Shown here: piece by piece, positions 25,850 to 35,066 of the stretch
Numbering within the stretch: position 1 is the first letter of the stretch
How the letters are laid out: every line of letters begins with the position of its first letter
From: Mesorhizobium sp. M2E.F.Ca.ET.219.01.1.1
GTDB lineage: Bacteria; Pseudomonadota; Alphaproteobacteria; Rhizobiales; Rhizobiaceae
DNA: 64,000 bases
NCBI RefSeq assembly: GCF_004016445.2
Contig: NZ_SADT02000007.1
Coordinates: forward strand, 377,491-441,490
Direction: 5' to 3'
The notes under the pieces: model-generated
What the model was told of the DNA's origin: nothing
Seen by the model: only the letters and a program-made list of their open reading frames with translations
Databases searched by the model: none
Made by a program: the position numbers and the translations under genes

Positions 25850-26707
25850 CTAGATGTATTGGGTTCGACAGCCGATGGCCGGGCGTTCGTCGGTGCTGAA
25901 AAGATCAGTCGCAAGCCAGCCTTCGGCACATTGTCGACCTCTGTCACGCATGTCGGTCAGTTCGCCCCAGTCGATCCAGGGTCTGACGAAGAGTGCAGCC
26001 CCTGCTCGGTATTGACTGTCGAAGATGGTGTGAACCGGCGCGCATTTGGTCGCGCAATGGGTGGAGGAAAAGCTGCGATCCGGACATAGCGTCGTGAACA
26101 GCGAAGCCCTGCCTGCGATGATCAGGCGGTGACTCGTTTTCGGTGATCGAGCAGGCGGGAATTGCGAGATGTCGCCGTCCCCCCAATAGCTATCGCCGTC
26201 GATTTCCACAGGCGGGGAGAGGAACGGGACGGTGGCTGCCGCCACGATCGCGTTGATCGACAGCTGCTCACCGGAAAATATCTTCACAGCATCGGTGCGG
26301 GCATTGACCGCCAGGACGCCCAGTTTCACCGGGCAGTCTTCGTTACTGATCTGCTTGAGGTCGATAGACTGTTCCAGCATCGATCGCAGCAGGCTCGTTC
26401 TGTCGATGGCGAAGATGGAGGCATGGCTGACGCGCCGCCAGAAGTTGGCAAGTGCCGTACGCGCGCCGCGCCTGCCGCCGATGCTTAAGCCGTAGACAAA
26501 GACCGCTGCCTGCATTGCTGCAAAGCCCGATGCGGTAACGCCGCTCACGCTGCAGTTAGCCTCGTCCAGCAGCCGATCGAGCACACCCCAGACGAAGGCG
26601 CCATGCGCGTCATTCGCCAGGATGATGTCGATCGTCCGGCCTTCGACACCAAGATGCCCCACGGGCGCGGCGGCTTCGGCTGTTCCGACTACGGACTGGG
26701 CAAGCAT
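25850..26707 (-). CDS. Patatin-like protein with degenerate catalytic motifs
   Basis: The 285-residue protein follows the patatin layout: IILANDAHGAFVWGVLDRLL in place of the GGGxxGxxxxGVL oxyanion loop, then GVTASGFAAMQAAVFVYGLS where GxSxG is expected, and SYWGDGDISQFPPA where the DG(G/A) motif is expected. All three catalytic elements deviate, so lipase activity is doubtful although the frame is intact. The ATG at 26707 has GGAG upstream; an earlier in-frame ATG at 26845 gives a non-family extension. It may be a pseudoenzyme or a gene starting to decay. A second, intact patatin lies at 32468-33619. Confidence 0.7.
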   Translation of the reverse strand: MLAQSVVGTAEAAAPVGHLGVEGRTIDIILANDAHGAFVWGVLDRLLDEANCSVSGVTASGFAAMQAAVFVYGLSIGGRRGARTALANFWRRVSHASIFAIDRTSLLRSMLEQSIDLKQISNEDCPVKLGVLAVNARTDAVKIFSGEQLSINAIVAAATVPFLSPPVEIDGDSYWGDGDISQFPPARSPKTSHRLIIAGRASLFTTLCPDRSFSSTHCATKCAPVHTIFDSQYRAGAALFVRPWIDWGELTDMRDRGRQCAEGWLATDLFSTDERPAIGCRTQYI

Positions 26708-27009
26708 GGTTTGGTCTCCATCCCCAAGGTCGCCAGCTAGGGCGATTGGAGAGAGACTGCCGCATCTTATTGTGCAGCCGAAATGCCAAGGTGGCATGAA
26801 GTCCATAGGCAGATTGCATTGGCTGCCGGTCGTCGCGCGCCGCACTTTTTATCCGACTAGGCAGCTGCTTTGGCACAGCTGATACCCCTCAGCGTTGTCG
26901 CATTACGAAACGCTATCGACTTTATAGCCCCCGCGCATTGGCGTGATCCGGTCCACTGCGGCAGTCTTCGAGCATGCAAATGCATCTATGCAGCTGAGGG
27001 ACGATACGC
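26708..27009. other. Divergent intergenic region, patatin-like gene / LysR
   Basis: This 302-bp gene-free stretch holds two palindromic motifs in its right half: CTATCGACTTTATAG at 26913-26927 and ATGCAAATGCAT at 26974-26985. GAGGGA serves the LysR start at 27010. I see no RNA gene or small ORF with support. Confidence 0.6.
26913..26927 (+). promoter_or_regulatory. LysR-type box (T-N11-A dyad)
   Basis: CTATCGACTTTATAG contains T-N11-A inside the dyad CTAT/ATAG. It lies 82 bp before the ATG of the LysR gene at 27010, the usual place for an autoregulatory site. A related box is at 27997-28011. Confidence 0.4.
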
Positions 27010-27924
27010 ATGGACATCCATCACATCCGCTACTTCCTGGCCGTTTGCGAGACTCGGAATTTCACGCGCGCCGGCGAGAAGTGCAATGTCACCCAGCCGG
27101 CGCTGTCGCGCGCGATCCAGCAGCTCGAGGATGAGGTCGGCGGCCTGTTGTTTCGCCGCGAGCGGAATCTGACCCATCTCACGGATCTCGGTGCCTTGTT
27201 GCGCCCGCGGTTCCAGCAAATTCTCGATGAGGTGAGCGGCGTGCGTCAGGAAGCGTCGAAATTCCTCTGCCTCGAGAATGCAAATCTCAAGGTTGGAGTG
27301 ATGTGCACAATCGGTCCGCGGCGATTTACCGGTCTATTGACGGATTTCAACAGGCGCCAGCAGGGCATCCAACTGCAGCTTGTCGAGGGCGTTCCGGCCT
27401 CCCTTTCGCAACTGCTGGAAGCCGGCGAGATCGATGTCGCCATCATGGCGTCCAGCAACAGTTTCCCGGAGCGGTTCGATGTGACGCCGCTCTATCGCGA
27501 ACGGTTCGTGCTTGCCTTTCCCAACGGCCATCGGCTGGCCCGCAACGACAATGTCGCCATCTCGGAACTCGACGGCGAGAACTATCTCAGACGGCTGAAC
27601 TGCGAGTATCGCGATTACCTCGCCGGCCTCTGCAGCGAACGCGGCGTGAAGCTCAGGATCTCCTACGCCAGCGAACGCGAAGACTGGATTCAAAACATGG
27701 TCTCAGGCGGGCTGGGAATCTGCTTCATCCCGGAATTCAGCGCCGTCATCCCGGGATTACAGATCAGGCCGGTCGTCGATCCCGAAGTTTGGCGCGAAGT
27801 CTCGCTCGTAGTGGTAGCGGGGCGCCGCTTCTCGCCGGCAACATCGACCTTCGTGAACAGCGTCAAGGCGCATAGCTGGCCGGAAAGCGGCATCGACCTG
27901 TCGGCCAGAAAGACGGCTGCATAG
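27010..27924 (+). CDS. LysR family transcriptional regulator (1)
   Basis: The 304-residue regulator has the N-terminal winged helix-turn-helix (MDIHHIRYFLAVCETRNFTR, NVTQPALSRAIQQLEDEVGG) and a C-terminal co-inducer domain starting near residue 90. It is transcribed away from the patatin-like gene and towards the cupin-MFS-DUF302 genes, which it probably controls. It belongs to the same LysR subgroup as the regulators at 30499 and 37243, all sharing the FTRAxExCNVTQPAL pattern. The inducer is unknown. Confidence 0.92.
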   Translation: MDIHHIRYFLAVCETRNFTRAGEKCNVTQPALSRAIQQLEDEVGGLLFRRERNLTHLTDLGALLRPRFQQILDEVSGVRQEASKFLCLENANLKVGVMCTIGPRRFTGLLTDFNRRQQGIQLQLVEGVPASLSQLLEAGEIDVAIMASSNSFPERFDVTPLYRERFVLAFPNGHRLARNDNVAISELDGENYLRRLNCEYRDYLAGLCSERGVKLRISYASEREDWIQNMVSGGLGICFIPEFSAVIPGLQIRPVVDPEVWREVSLVVVAGRRFSPATSTFVNSVKAHSWPESGIDLSARKTAA

Positions 27925-27996
27925 CATTTCGAAATGAAGTCTAACGCCGCGATTGAATGTCGTGGCTGCATAGTCGCGCTGGCGCTGTCATCCACC

Positions 27997-28011
27997 ATAG
28001 TTTTCAGGTAT
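27997..28011 (+). promoter_or_regulatory. LysR-type box before the cupin gene
   Basis: ATAGTTTTCAGGTAT has a T-N11-A core and partial dyad symmetry (ATA/TAT). It lies 101 bp upstream of the cupin ATG and resembles the box at 26913-26927. Control by the adjacent LysR protein is inferred. Confidence 0.35.
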
Positions 28012-28112
28012 CGAATTAAGAGCCAGTCAGCATTTCTCTTTTTTCGAGGCTGCCGTCACTCTCCTCTCATGCCCCGCTTCCGCGATTGGGCACCGACAAA
28101 GGAGAAATAGAC

Positions 28113-28613
28113 ATGGCTTCCAAGACTATTGCATTGCGGGTGCCGCTGAAGCTGGCGTTGACACTCGGACTTCTCACCGCGACCGCCGCGTTTTCGGTGG
28201 CCCCGGTTTTCGCCGGCGACTGCCCTGCCGGCCAGGCCGCCACGACCGACATCCAGGAGCATCCCAGCAAGCCCGTCGGCGTGACGGACACGGTTCTTTC
28301 GGCGATCGATCTCAGCCCGAAGGGCGAAGCCTGGAAGGGCAATATGCTGCGTCTGCGCAAGCTTGTCGTTCAGCCGGGCGGCGTGGTGCCGTGGCATGAG
28401 CACACGGCTCGCCCCGCCAACATTATCGTCGTCGAAGGCTCCATCACCGAATACGCCAGCACCTGCAAGGTCGGCATCGAACATCCGGCCGGCGACGTGA
28501 CGGCCGAGTTCGGCCAGCTCGCCCATTGGTGGAAGAACAACGGCAAGGTCCCGGCGGTGCTCTACTCAGCCGACGTTCTGCCGCCGGCGATGCACAACGA
28601 CCACATGATGTGA
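28113..28613 (+). CDS. Secreted cupin-domain protein
   Basis: The 166-residue protein has a signal peptide (MASKTIALRVPLKLALTLGL, ending near PVFAGD). Its single cupin domain carries the metal-binding motif PWHEHTARPANIIVVEGSIT. Two further cysteines are present (GDCPAGQ, STCKVG) and may form a disulfide. The ATG at 28113 is preferred because AAGGAG lies upstream. It precedes an MFS transporter and a secreted DUF302 protein on the same strand. The substrate is unknown. Confidence 0.85.
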   Translation: MASKTIALRVPLKLALTLGLLTATAAFSVAPVFAGDCPAGQAATTDIQEHPSKPVGVTDTVLSAIDLSPKGEAWKGNMLRLRKLVVQPGGVVPWHEHTARPANIIVVEGSITEYASTCKVGIEHPAGDVTAEFGQLAHWWKNNGKVPAVLYSADVLPPAMHNDHMM

Positions 28614-28702
28614 GCCGCTCGTCGCGGCCAGCGGATCCCAGCAGCAGCAACCAACAGCGCGTCCTCGGGCGATCGCCTGAGGACGCATGCCAGGAGCTTG
28701 TG

Positions 28703-29905
28703 ATGACGACCAGTGAACATTCCGAACCGACGCGGCTTCGCATGGTTGCCGCGGACAGCTGGCGCTTCGGGCTGATCGCCCTGATCGCGTTCCTGACGCT
28801 CGTCGACCTGTTCGCCACCCAGGCCATCCTGCCTTCGCTGGTGGTGAAATTCGGTGTCAGCCGTGCCACCATGGGCTTCGCCGTCAACGCGAGCACCTTC
28901 GGCATGGCGGTGGCCGGGATCGCCGTCGCGCTTTTCGGGCGCGGCATCGATCGCCGCAACGGCATCTGGATCAGCCTGGCCATCCTGGCGATCCCGACGA
29001 CGCTGCTTTCGCAGACGGACAATATCGTCGTCTTCGCTCTGCTGCGCGTGGTGCAGGGACTTTGCATGTCGACCGCGTTCACGCTCACTATGGCCTATTT
29101 GGCCGAGCATTTTTCGGCGCGGCAGACCACGAGCGCGCTTGCTGCCTATGTGACGGGAAATGTCGCTAGCAACTTTTTCGGCCGGTTGATGTCGGCCGCT
29201 GTCGCCGACACCTTCGGCATCTCCACCAACTTCCTGACCTTCGCCGCACTTAATCTGCTCGGCGCGGCTCTTGTCTGGTTCACGCTGCAGAAGACCTCGG
29301 CAATGATGCGCGCAGACCTGGACGGCCAGCCTGTCCGCGCCGCCTGGAAAGCGCCGTTGCGGAACGTCGAACTGCGGGCCTGTTTCGCGATCGGCTTCCT
29401 GATCCTGTTCGTCTTCATCGGCACGTTCACCTACGTGAATTTCCAGCTCGTTGCGGTGCCGCTTTCGCTCACGCCGATGGCCTTGGGCGCCGTCTATTTC
29501 GTCTTCCTGCCATCGATGCTGACGACCCCGCTTGCCGGCCGAGTCGCAGCGAGCCTTGGCCCGAGGGGAGGGATCGGAGCGACGCTTGCGCTGGCAATCA
29601 TCGGTTTGCTTCTGCTGCTCGCACCCAGTCTTCCGATCGTTCTCGCCGGGATGGCGCTCATTGCCGTCGGCACATTCCTGGCTCAGGCGATAGCCACGGG
29701 ACATGTCAGCAGGACCGCGTCGCGCGACCGCGCTGCTGCGAGCGGCATCTATCTCGCGTCCTACTATGCGGGCGGGCTGGCCGGCAGCTTCCTCATCGGA
29801 CAGATCTACGATCGGGTCGGCTGGACGGCCTGTGTGGCCGCGCTGGTCGCGGTTCTCGCGGTAGCGATCGCGGTAGCCCGAACGCTGAGGACGCCAGCCG
29901 CGTGA
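28703..29905 (+). CDS. MFS transporter (1)
   Basis: The 400-residue protein has about 12 membrane segments and belongs to the major facilitator superfamily. The loop FGRGIDRRNGIWISLAILAI between helices 2 and 3 is the MFS motif A region, and LLRVVQGLCMSTAFTLTMAY is the helix-4/5 region. The start MTTSEHSEP at 28703 follows CAGGAG. It lies 89 bp after the cupin gene and is probably in one unit with it. It may be a drug or metabolite exporter; no substrate can be assigned. Confidence 0.88.
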   Translation: MTTSEHSEPTRLRMVAADSWRFGLIALIAFLTLVDLFATQAILPSLVVKFGVSRATMGFAVNASTFGMAVAGIAVALFGRGIDRRNGIWISLAILAIPTTLLSQTDNIVVFALLRVVQGLCMSTAFTLTMAYLAEHFSARQTTSALAAYVTGNVASNFFGRLMSAAVADTFGISTNFLTFAALNLLGAALVWFTLQKTSAMMRADLDGQPVRAAWKAPLRNVELRACFAIGFLILFVFIGTFTYVNFQLVAVPLSLTPMALGAVYFVFLPSMLTTPLAGRVAASLGPRGGIGATLALAIIGLLLLLAPSLPIVLAGMALIAVGTFLAQAIATGHVSRTASRDRAAASGIYLASYYAGGLAGSFLIGQIYDRVGWTACVAALVAVLAVAIAVARTLRTPAA

Positions 29906-29974
29906 CCGTTTGCGCCGGCAAGATCACCCCAAGAAACTCAATCCATAGCCAACCCAGCAACCAAGGAGAATGCG

Positions 29975-30439
29975 ATGAGAGCCTACCTGAAAACCCTGAT
30001 CACCGGGGCCGCCATGTTGATGACGGTCATCTTTCCTGCCGCCGCCTCGGACGGCGTCGTCACCGTGAAGAGCGACTACTCGGTCGCCGAGACCGTCGCC
30101 CGCATCAAGAAGGATGTGCTCAAGAAGGGCCTCATGTTCTTTGGCGTGATCGACCAGGCGAAGCTCGGCAACAAGGCCGGCAACGACGTCCGGCCGTCGC
30201 GGCTCGTCATGTTTGGCAATCCGGCGCTCGGCACGACGTTCATCACCTCAAATCCCGAGGCCGGCCTGGACTGGCCGGTGCGCGTGCTGGTTTACCAAAC
30301 CGGAGATGGCACGGTTTACGCAGCCTACAGCGACTTCGACTGGATTGCGAAGCGGCACGGCATCACCGACCGGCAGGCACAGTTCAAGATGGCGACAGAG
30401 GTGATCCAGTCCGTCACATCGTCGGTCCGGAAGAACTGA
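29975..30439 (+). CDS. Secreted DUF302 protein
   Basis: This 154-residue protein has a signal peptide (MRAYLKTLITGAAMLMTVIF, then PAAASDG) followed by a DUF302 domain: VKSDYSVAETVARIKKDVLK, GLMFFGVIDQAKLGNKAGND and GNPALGTTFI. AAGGAG precedes the ATG. It is periplasmic, unlike the cytoplasmic DUF302 protein at 430-816. It lies 69 bp downstream of the MFS gene and is probably the last gene of the cupin-MFS unit. The function is unknown. Confidence 0.85.
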   Translation: MRAYLKTLITGAAMLMTVIFPAAASDGVVTVKSDYSVAETVARIKKDVLKKGLMFFGVIDQAKLGNKAGNDVRPSRLVMFGNPALGTTFITSNPEAGLDWPVRVLVYQTGDGTVYAAYSDFDWIAKRHGITDRQAQFKMATEVIQSVTSSVRKN

Positions 30440-30498
30440 TCGGCGCGAAATGCCGAAATGCTTAGGCTCTCCGAGCCTGTAAGCCTCGCACAGACAGA

Positions 30499-31410
30499 TC
30501 ATTCGGCGGCGGACAACGCCTTCACCCGCTCGCCGAACCATTTCTTCTGCGTGGCCTCTCGCACCAATGCGCCGACCGCGGGCGAATGCCTGCGGCCGCG
30601 CACCGTGACCAGATTGACGTCACGCCAGAATTCCGGCTCCGTAATCGGCAATGCCGCCACACCTGGGTGCTTGGCGGTGTGCTCGGGCATGAATCCGAAA
30701 CCGAGGCCGGCAGCGATCATGGCAAGCGTCCAGTCGTCGCGATCGCTCCAGTAGACCGGACTGACGGTAACGCCTTGTTGCGCAAGGATGGCATCCGCAT
30801 AACCGGCAAATTCGCAGTTGTTGCGGTGAATGTAGCTTTCATTGCTCATGTCTTTGACCCGCACGACCTGCTGGTTCGCCAGCCGGTGCGACAGGTGAAC
30901 CGCCATCACCATCTGCTCGCGAAACAGCGGCAGTGAGTGAACCTCCTCGTCGGGAACGTCCGACGGCAGCGCATAGATGGCGGCTTCAAGATCGCCTTCG
31001 AGCAGTCTCTTGCGAAGATTCACGGCGTCTGAATCGCAAAGGTGAAGCTCCACGCCAGGATGATGCCCGCGGACGGCCGCGATCAGCTCGATGATCTCGT
31101 CCGGAGCGATGGTGCTCATGATGCCGACCTTGAGCGGCATCTTCTTCAGGGTCACATACTGCTCGGCGATCTGCTTTGCCTGGCGAGAGTTCTCGAAGAC
31201 TCCCTCGAGATAGGTCTCGACCATGCGGCCGAGCTCGGTGAGGTGAGTGAAACGCCGCTCGCGGTGGAAGAGGGGCCCGCCGAATTCATCCTCCAGCAGC
31301 TTGATCGCACGCGACAGCGCCGGCTGCGTGACGTTGCACTGCTCGGCCGCTCTGGTGAAATTCAACTCCTTGGCGACGGCCAAGAAGTATCGGACTTGGC
31401 TGATCTCCAC
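30499..31410 (-). CDS. LysR family transcriptional regulator (2)
   Basis: The 303-residue protein starts MEISQVRYFLAVAKELNFTR and has the helix-turn-helix NVTQPALSRAIKLLEDEFGG and a full effector-binding domain. It is divergent from the bdhA operon across 252 bp and is the likely regulator of that operon. It resembles regulators 1 and 3 closely in the DNA-binding domain. Confidence 0.92.
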   Translation of the reverse strand: MEISQVRYFLAVAKELNFTRAAEQCNVTQPALSRAIKLLEDEFGGPLFHRERRFTHLTELGRMVETYLEGVFENSRQAKQIAEQYVTLKKMPLKVGIMSTIAPDEIIELIAAVRGHHPGVELHLCDSDAVNLRKRLLEGDLEAAIYALPSDVPDEEVHSLPLFREQMVMAVHLSHRLANQQVVRVKDMSNESYIHRNNCEFAGYADAILAQQGVTVSPVYWSDRDDWTLAMIAAGLGFGFMPEHTAKHPGVAALPITEPEFWRDVNLVTVRGRRHSPAVGALVREATQKKWFGERVKALSAAE

Positions 31411-31662
31411 TGCACGCTCCCCTCACTGGACGCGCATACGGCATGACCCGCGTAGCCACGCAATCTTACTAGCTGCCGTTACGTCAAACAACCCGACCGG
31501 TCGATCGAGGTCCCGGGCTTGGAGCCAACGATCTGACCGTCAGCTATCGAATCCATGTCTCAACGGCATTTCCGCAGCTTGCGGCGGTTCACCATACTAA
31601 TCCTCAGATCCAGAGCCGGCCCGCGCCGTGGCTCGTAGCCGCGCAATCAGAAGGACAAGACG

Positions 31663-32445
31663 ATGCTCAAAGGCAAGACAGCGCTCATCACCGGTTCGAC
31701 CAGCGGCATCGGGCAAGGTATTGCCGAAGCCTTCGCGGCCAAGGGCTGCAACATCGTTCTGAACGGCTTTGGCGATGCCGCCGAGATCGAACGTCTGCGG
31801 GCAAAGCTCGCCGCCGATCATAAGGTCGCCGTCCGCTACGACAATGCCGACATGAGCAAGGGCGACGCAATCACTTCGATGATGGACAAGGCCATCGCCG
31901 AGTTCGGCGCCGTTGACATACTGGTCAACAATGCCGGCATTCAGCATGTCGCGCCAATCGATGACTTCCCGATCGAGAAATGGGAAGCGGTCGTGGCGAT
32001 TGATCTGATGTCTTCGTTCTATACGATCCGGCGCGCTCTCCAGGCGATGAAGGCGCGCAAATGGGGTCGCATCATCAATGTCGCCTCGGCGCACGCCCTG
32101 GTCGCCTCGCCCTACAAGTCCGCCTATGTCGCGGCCAAGCACGGCGTCGCAGGCCTGACCAAGACCGTCGCGCTGGAGGTTGCCGAACTGGGTATCACGG
32201 TCAACGCCGTTTGCCCCGGCTATGTGCTCACGCCGCTTGTCGAGAAGCAGATACCCGACACGGCCAAGGCCCGCGGGATCACCGAGCAGCAGGTGATCAA
32301 GGATGTTCTGTTGGCCGCGCAGCCCACCAAGCAGTTTGTCACGGTCGAGCAGGTTGCCGCGCTGTGTCTGTTCCTGGCGTCGGACGAGGCGGCCTCGATC
32401 ACCGGCGCCGTGATGCCGATCGAAGGCGGTTGGACCGCCCACTAG
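31663..32445 (+). CDS. bdhA: 3-hydroxybutyrate dehydrogenase
   Basis: The 260-residue short-chain dehydrogenase oxidises D-3-hydroxybutyrate to acetoacetate with NAD in the breakdown of polyhydroxybutyrate. It has the cofactor motif TGSTSGIGQGIA, NNAGIQH, and the catalytic Ser-Tyr-Lys in NVASAHALVASPYKSAYVAA followed by KHG. The C-terminal LFLASDEAASITGAVMPIEG is typical of the enzyme. It starts a four-gene unit with a patatin and two flavoprotein oxidoreductases. AAGGA precedes the ATG. Confidence 0.93.
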   Translation: MLKGKTALITGSTSGIGQGIAEAFAAKGCNIVLNGFGDAAEIERLRAKLAADHKVAVRYDNADMSKGDAITSMMDKAIAEFGAVDILVNNAGIQHVAPIDDFPIEKWEAVVAIDLMSSFYTIRRALQAMKARKWGRIINVASAHALVASPYKSAYVAAKHGVAGLTKTVALEVAELGITVNAVCPGYVLTPLVEKQIPDTAKARGITEQQVIKDVLLAAQPTKQFVTVEQVAALCLFLASDEAASITGAVMPIEGGWTAH

Positions 32446-32467
32446 ACCTGCATAGGGAGCGAAGGCC

Positions 32468-33619
32468 ATGAACAAGATCGCGCAAAACCTGTCCGTTCCG
32501 GAAGCAGAACCGGCGACTGGACACCAGAGCGACGTCAAACGTCAGACCGTCCTTGTCCTTCAAGGCGGCGGCGCGCTCGGCGCCTATCAGGCCGGCGTCT
32601 ACCAGGCGCTGGTCGAGGGCGGCATCGAACCGGATTGGGTCATAGGCACGTCCATCGGCGCCATCAACGCCGCGCTGATTGCCGGAAACCAGCCCGGCGA
32701 TCGTCTGCCCAGGCTTCAGGAATTCTGGGATGGCGTCGGCCGGAGCAGTCCATTCGACGAGTTTTTCCGGATGATGGTTCCGAGCAACATCTTTGCCAAT
32801 ATGGGCACCGTGATGCGCGGCATCCCGGGATTCTTCGAACCGAACCCGAGCGCCATGTTTGGCGTGAATCGCGAGGTCGGTGTCGAGAATGCCTCCTACT
32901 ACACGACCGATCCGCTCAAAAGGACGCTGAACAATCTGGTCGACTTCGACTACCTCAACGGCCGCCACACGCGGCTGACGGTCGGCGCGGTCAACGTCAA
33001 CACCAGCGAGCTCAAATACTTCGATACGCGCGAGATGATCCTGTCGGCGGCGCACATCATGGCGTCGGGCGCCTTGCCGCCGGCGTTTCCCGCGGTGTGC
33101 ATCGACGGCGAGCCTTATTGGGACGGCGGCATCTATTCTAACACGCCGATCGAGGTGGTGCTCGATGCGCGACCCAGGCGAGACGCGCTGATCTTTGCCG
33201 TCAACATGTGGCAGCCCCGCGCTACCGAACCCAAATCGATCTGGCAGGTCATGGGGCGGCAGAAGGACCTTCAATACGCCAGTCGCGGCCGGAGCCACGT
33301 TGCACGGCAGGAGCAGTTGCATCGGCTTCGGCATGTCGTGCGCGAAATGGGAAAGCTCGTGCCCGAGGAGCTTCGCGAGGATCCGATGTTCAAGGAACTC
33401 GCCTCCTATGGCTGCCCGTCGGTCATGCACCTCGTCCGCCTGCTGTCGCCGCGACTGGACGGTGAGGACCATACCAAGGACATCGACTTCACCCGCTCGG
33501 GCATCCGCACCCGCTGGCAGGCAGGATACGAGCATGGGCAGCGCGTCCTCACCGACAAGCCCTGGGAATGCGGGGTCGACATGCTGCAGGGCATCGTGAT
33601 CCACGAATCCCAAGAGTGA
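32468..33619 (+). CDS. Patatin-like phospholipase family protein
   Basis: The 383-residue protein has all patatin elements: oxyanion loop VLQGGGALGAYQAGVYQALV, nucleophile elbow VIGTSIGAINAALIAGN and catalytic Asp in YWDGGIYSNTPIEVV. A C-terminal DUF3734-type region follows (RSHVARQEQLHRLRHVVREM). There is no signal peptide. It lies 22 bp after bdhA with GGGAG as ribosome site. Patatins of this type often neighbour bdhA, and a role in polyester-granule or membrane-lipid hydrolysis is possible but unproven. Confidence 0.9.
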   Translation: MNKIAQNLSVPEAEPATGHQSDVKRQTVLVLQGGGALGAYQAGVYQALVEGGIEPDWVIGTSIGAINAALIAGNQPGDRLPRLQEFWDGVGRSSPFDEFFRMMVPSNIFANMGTVMRGIPGFFEPNPSAMFGVNREVGVENASYYTTDPLKRTLNNLVDFDYLNGRHTRLTVGAVNVNTSELKYFDTREMILSAAHIMASGALPPAFPAVCIDGEPYWDGGIYSNTPIEVVLDARPRRDALIFAVNMWQPRATEPKSIWQVMGRQKDLQYASRGRSHVARQEQLHRLRHVVREMGKLVPEELREDPMFKELASYGCPSVMHLVRLLSPRLDGEDHTKDIDFTRSGIRTRWQAGYEHGQRVLTDKPWECGVDMLQGIVIHESQE

Positions 33620-33652
33620 TGGCCCGCGCCGAGAAGATTACGGAGACCACCG

Positions 33653-35047
33653 ATGCAGATCATCACCCCCGGCATGCGGTTGATTCCGGAAGCCGTACTC
33701 GCCAACGACGCGGCGCTCTTCCGCACGATTGCGGAGACTCCCTCGCACGCGGACAAGTCACTGCATCGCGTGGTGATTGTGGGCGGCGGCGCGGGTGGCC
33801 TGGAGCTGGCGACGCGCCTCGGCCGCAAATTCGGCAACCGTCGGCTTTCCGTCACGCTCGTCGACCGAAACCGCACCCATATCTGGAAGCCGCTGTTGCA
33901 TGAGGTGGCATCCGGCGCCTTGAGCGCATCGCACGACGCGGTTGAATACATCGCCCATGCCAGCCGCCACGGCTATCGATACCGCATTGGTGAGGTCGTC
34001 GGCATCGATCGCGCCAAGCGCCGGGTGTTCGTAGCGCCCAGCTTCGACGATGACGGTCGCCAGGTCATCCCGCCACGTGTCCTGGGCTACGACACGCTGG
34101 TCATCGCCGTCGGCAGCGTCAGCAATGACTTTGGCACCCCGGGTGCCGCGCGCCACGCCATTGCGCTCGACACCGCGGAGCAGGCGGCCCGGTTCAACAA
34201 GCGGATGATCGACGCATGCCTGCGCGCCAACGCGCAATACGAGCCGCTTTCGCCTGGCCAGCTTCATTGCGTCATCGTCGGCGCCGGCGCCACCGGCGTC
34301 GAACTGGCGGCGGAACTGCACAAGTCGATGCGGGAAATTGCATCGCATAATCTCGACAACATCGATTTCGAAAGGCTGATCCGCATCACCATCGTCGAAG
34401 CAGGGCCGCGCATTCTGCCCGCGCTGCCTGAGCAGATGGCAAGCGCAACTGCACGCTTGCTGATCAAGTTGGGCGTCCAGATACGTTGCGGCATCAAGGT
34501 CACCGAAGTGACCGAAGACGGCATTCGGCTGGGCGACAAGCTCTTTGTGCCTGCCGAATTGGTCGTCTGGGCGGCCGGCATCAAGGCGCCGGAGTTCCTG
34601 AAGGGCCTCGATGGTCTCGAAACCGACCGCATCAACCGCCTGATCGTCGGCGAAACCTTGCGGGCGGTCGGAGACGAGAATGTGTTCGCGATCGGCGACT
34701 GCGCGAACTGCGTGCTGCCGGGCGAAGAAGGCGCCTTGCCGCCGCGAGCCCAGACGGCCCATCAGCAGGCAGAGCACATGGCCAAGGTGATTGCAGCACG
34801 TCTCGCGGGGCACGCCGCGCCGGCGTATCGCTACCGCGACTATGGTTCCCTGGTTTCGCTCGCCGACTACGGGGCGTTCGGCAGCCTGATTGGAGGGCTG
34901 AAGATCGAAGGTCTCGTTGCGAGGCTCGTCTATCGCTCGCTGCACAAGATGCATCTCAAGGCGGTGCACGGACTGGCGAAGACCATGCTGGCTTCGATCG
35001 GCGAGATGATCGTCAGGCGCGCCAGACCGCGGATCAAGCTTCATTGA
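33653..35047 (+). CDS. Type II NADH dehydrogenase-like flavoprotein
   Basis: The 464-residue protein carries two dinucleotide-binding sites: VVIVGGGAGGLELATRLGRK for FAD and CVIVGAGATGVELAAELHKS for NAD(P)H. It also has the FAD-contact motif VFAIGDCANC and the quinone-side pattern AQTAHQQAEHMAKVI. A C-terminal amphipathic region (LVYRSLHKMHLKAVHG) suggests attachment to the membrane surface. It probably moves electrons from NADH to quinone without proton pumping, which would reoxidise NADH made by BdhA. It is 33 bp downstream of the patatin gene. Confidence 0.87.
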   Translation: MQIITPGMRLIPEAVLANDAALFRTIAETPSHADKSLHRVVIVGGGAGGLELATRLGRKFGNRRLSVTLVDRNRTHIWKPLLHEVASGALSASHDAVEYIAHASRHGYRYRIGEVVGIDRAKRRVFVAPSFDDDGRQVIPPRVLGYDTLVIAVGSVSNDFGTPGAARHAIALDTAEQAARFNKRMIDACLRANAQYEPLSPGQLHCVIVGAGATGVELAAELHKSMREIASHNLDNIDFERLIRITIVEAGPRILPALPEQMASATARLLIKLGVQIRCGIKVTEVTEDGIRLGDKLFVPAELVVWAAGIKAPEFLKGLDGLETDRINRLIVGETLRAVGDENVFAIGDCANCVLPGEEGALPPRAQTAHQQAEHMAKVIAARLAGHAAPAYRYRDYGSLVSLADYGAFGSLIGGLKIEGLVARLVYRSLHKMHLKAVHGLAKTMLASIGEMIVRRARPRIKLH

Positions 35048-35066
35048 GCGCGGCGGAGGCGGTGCG

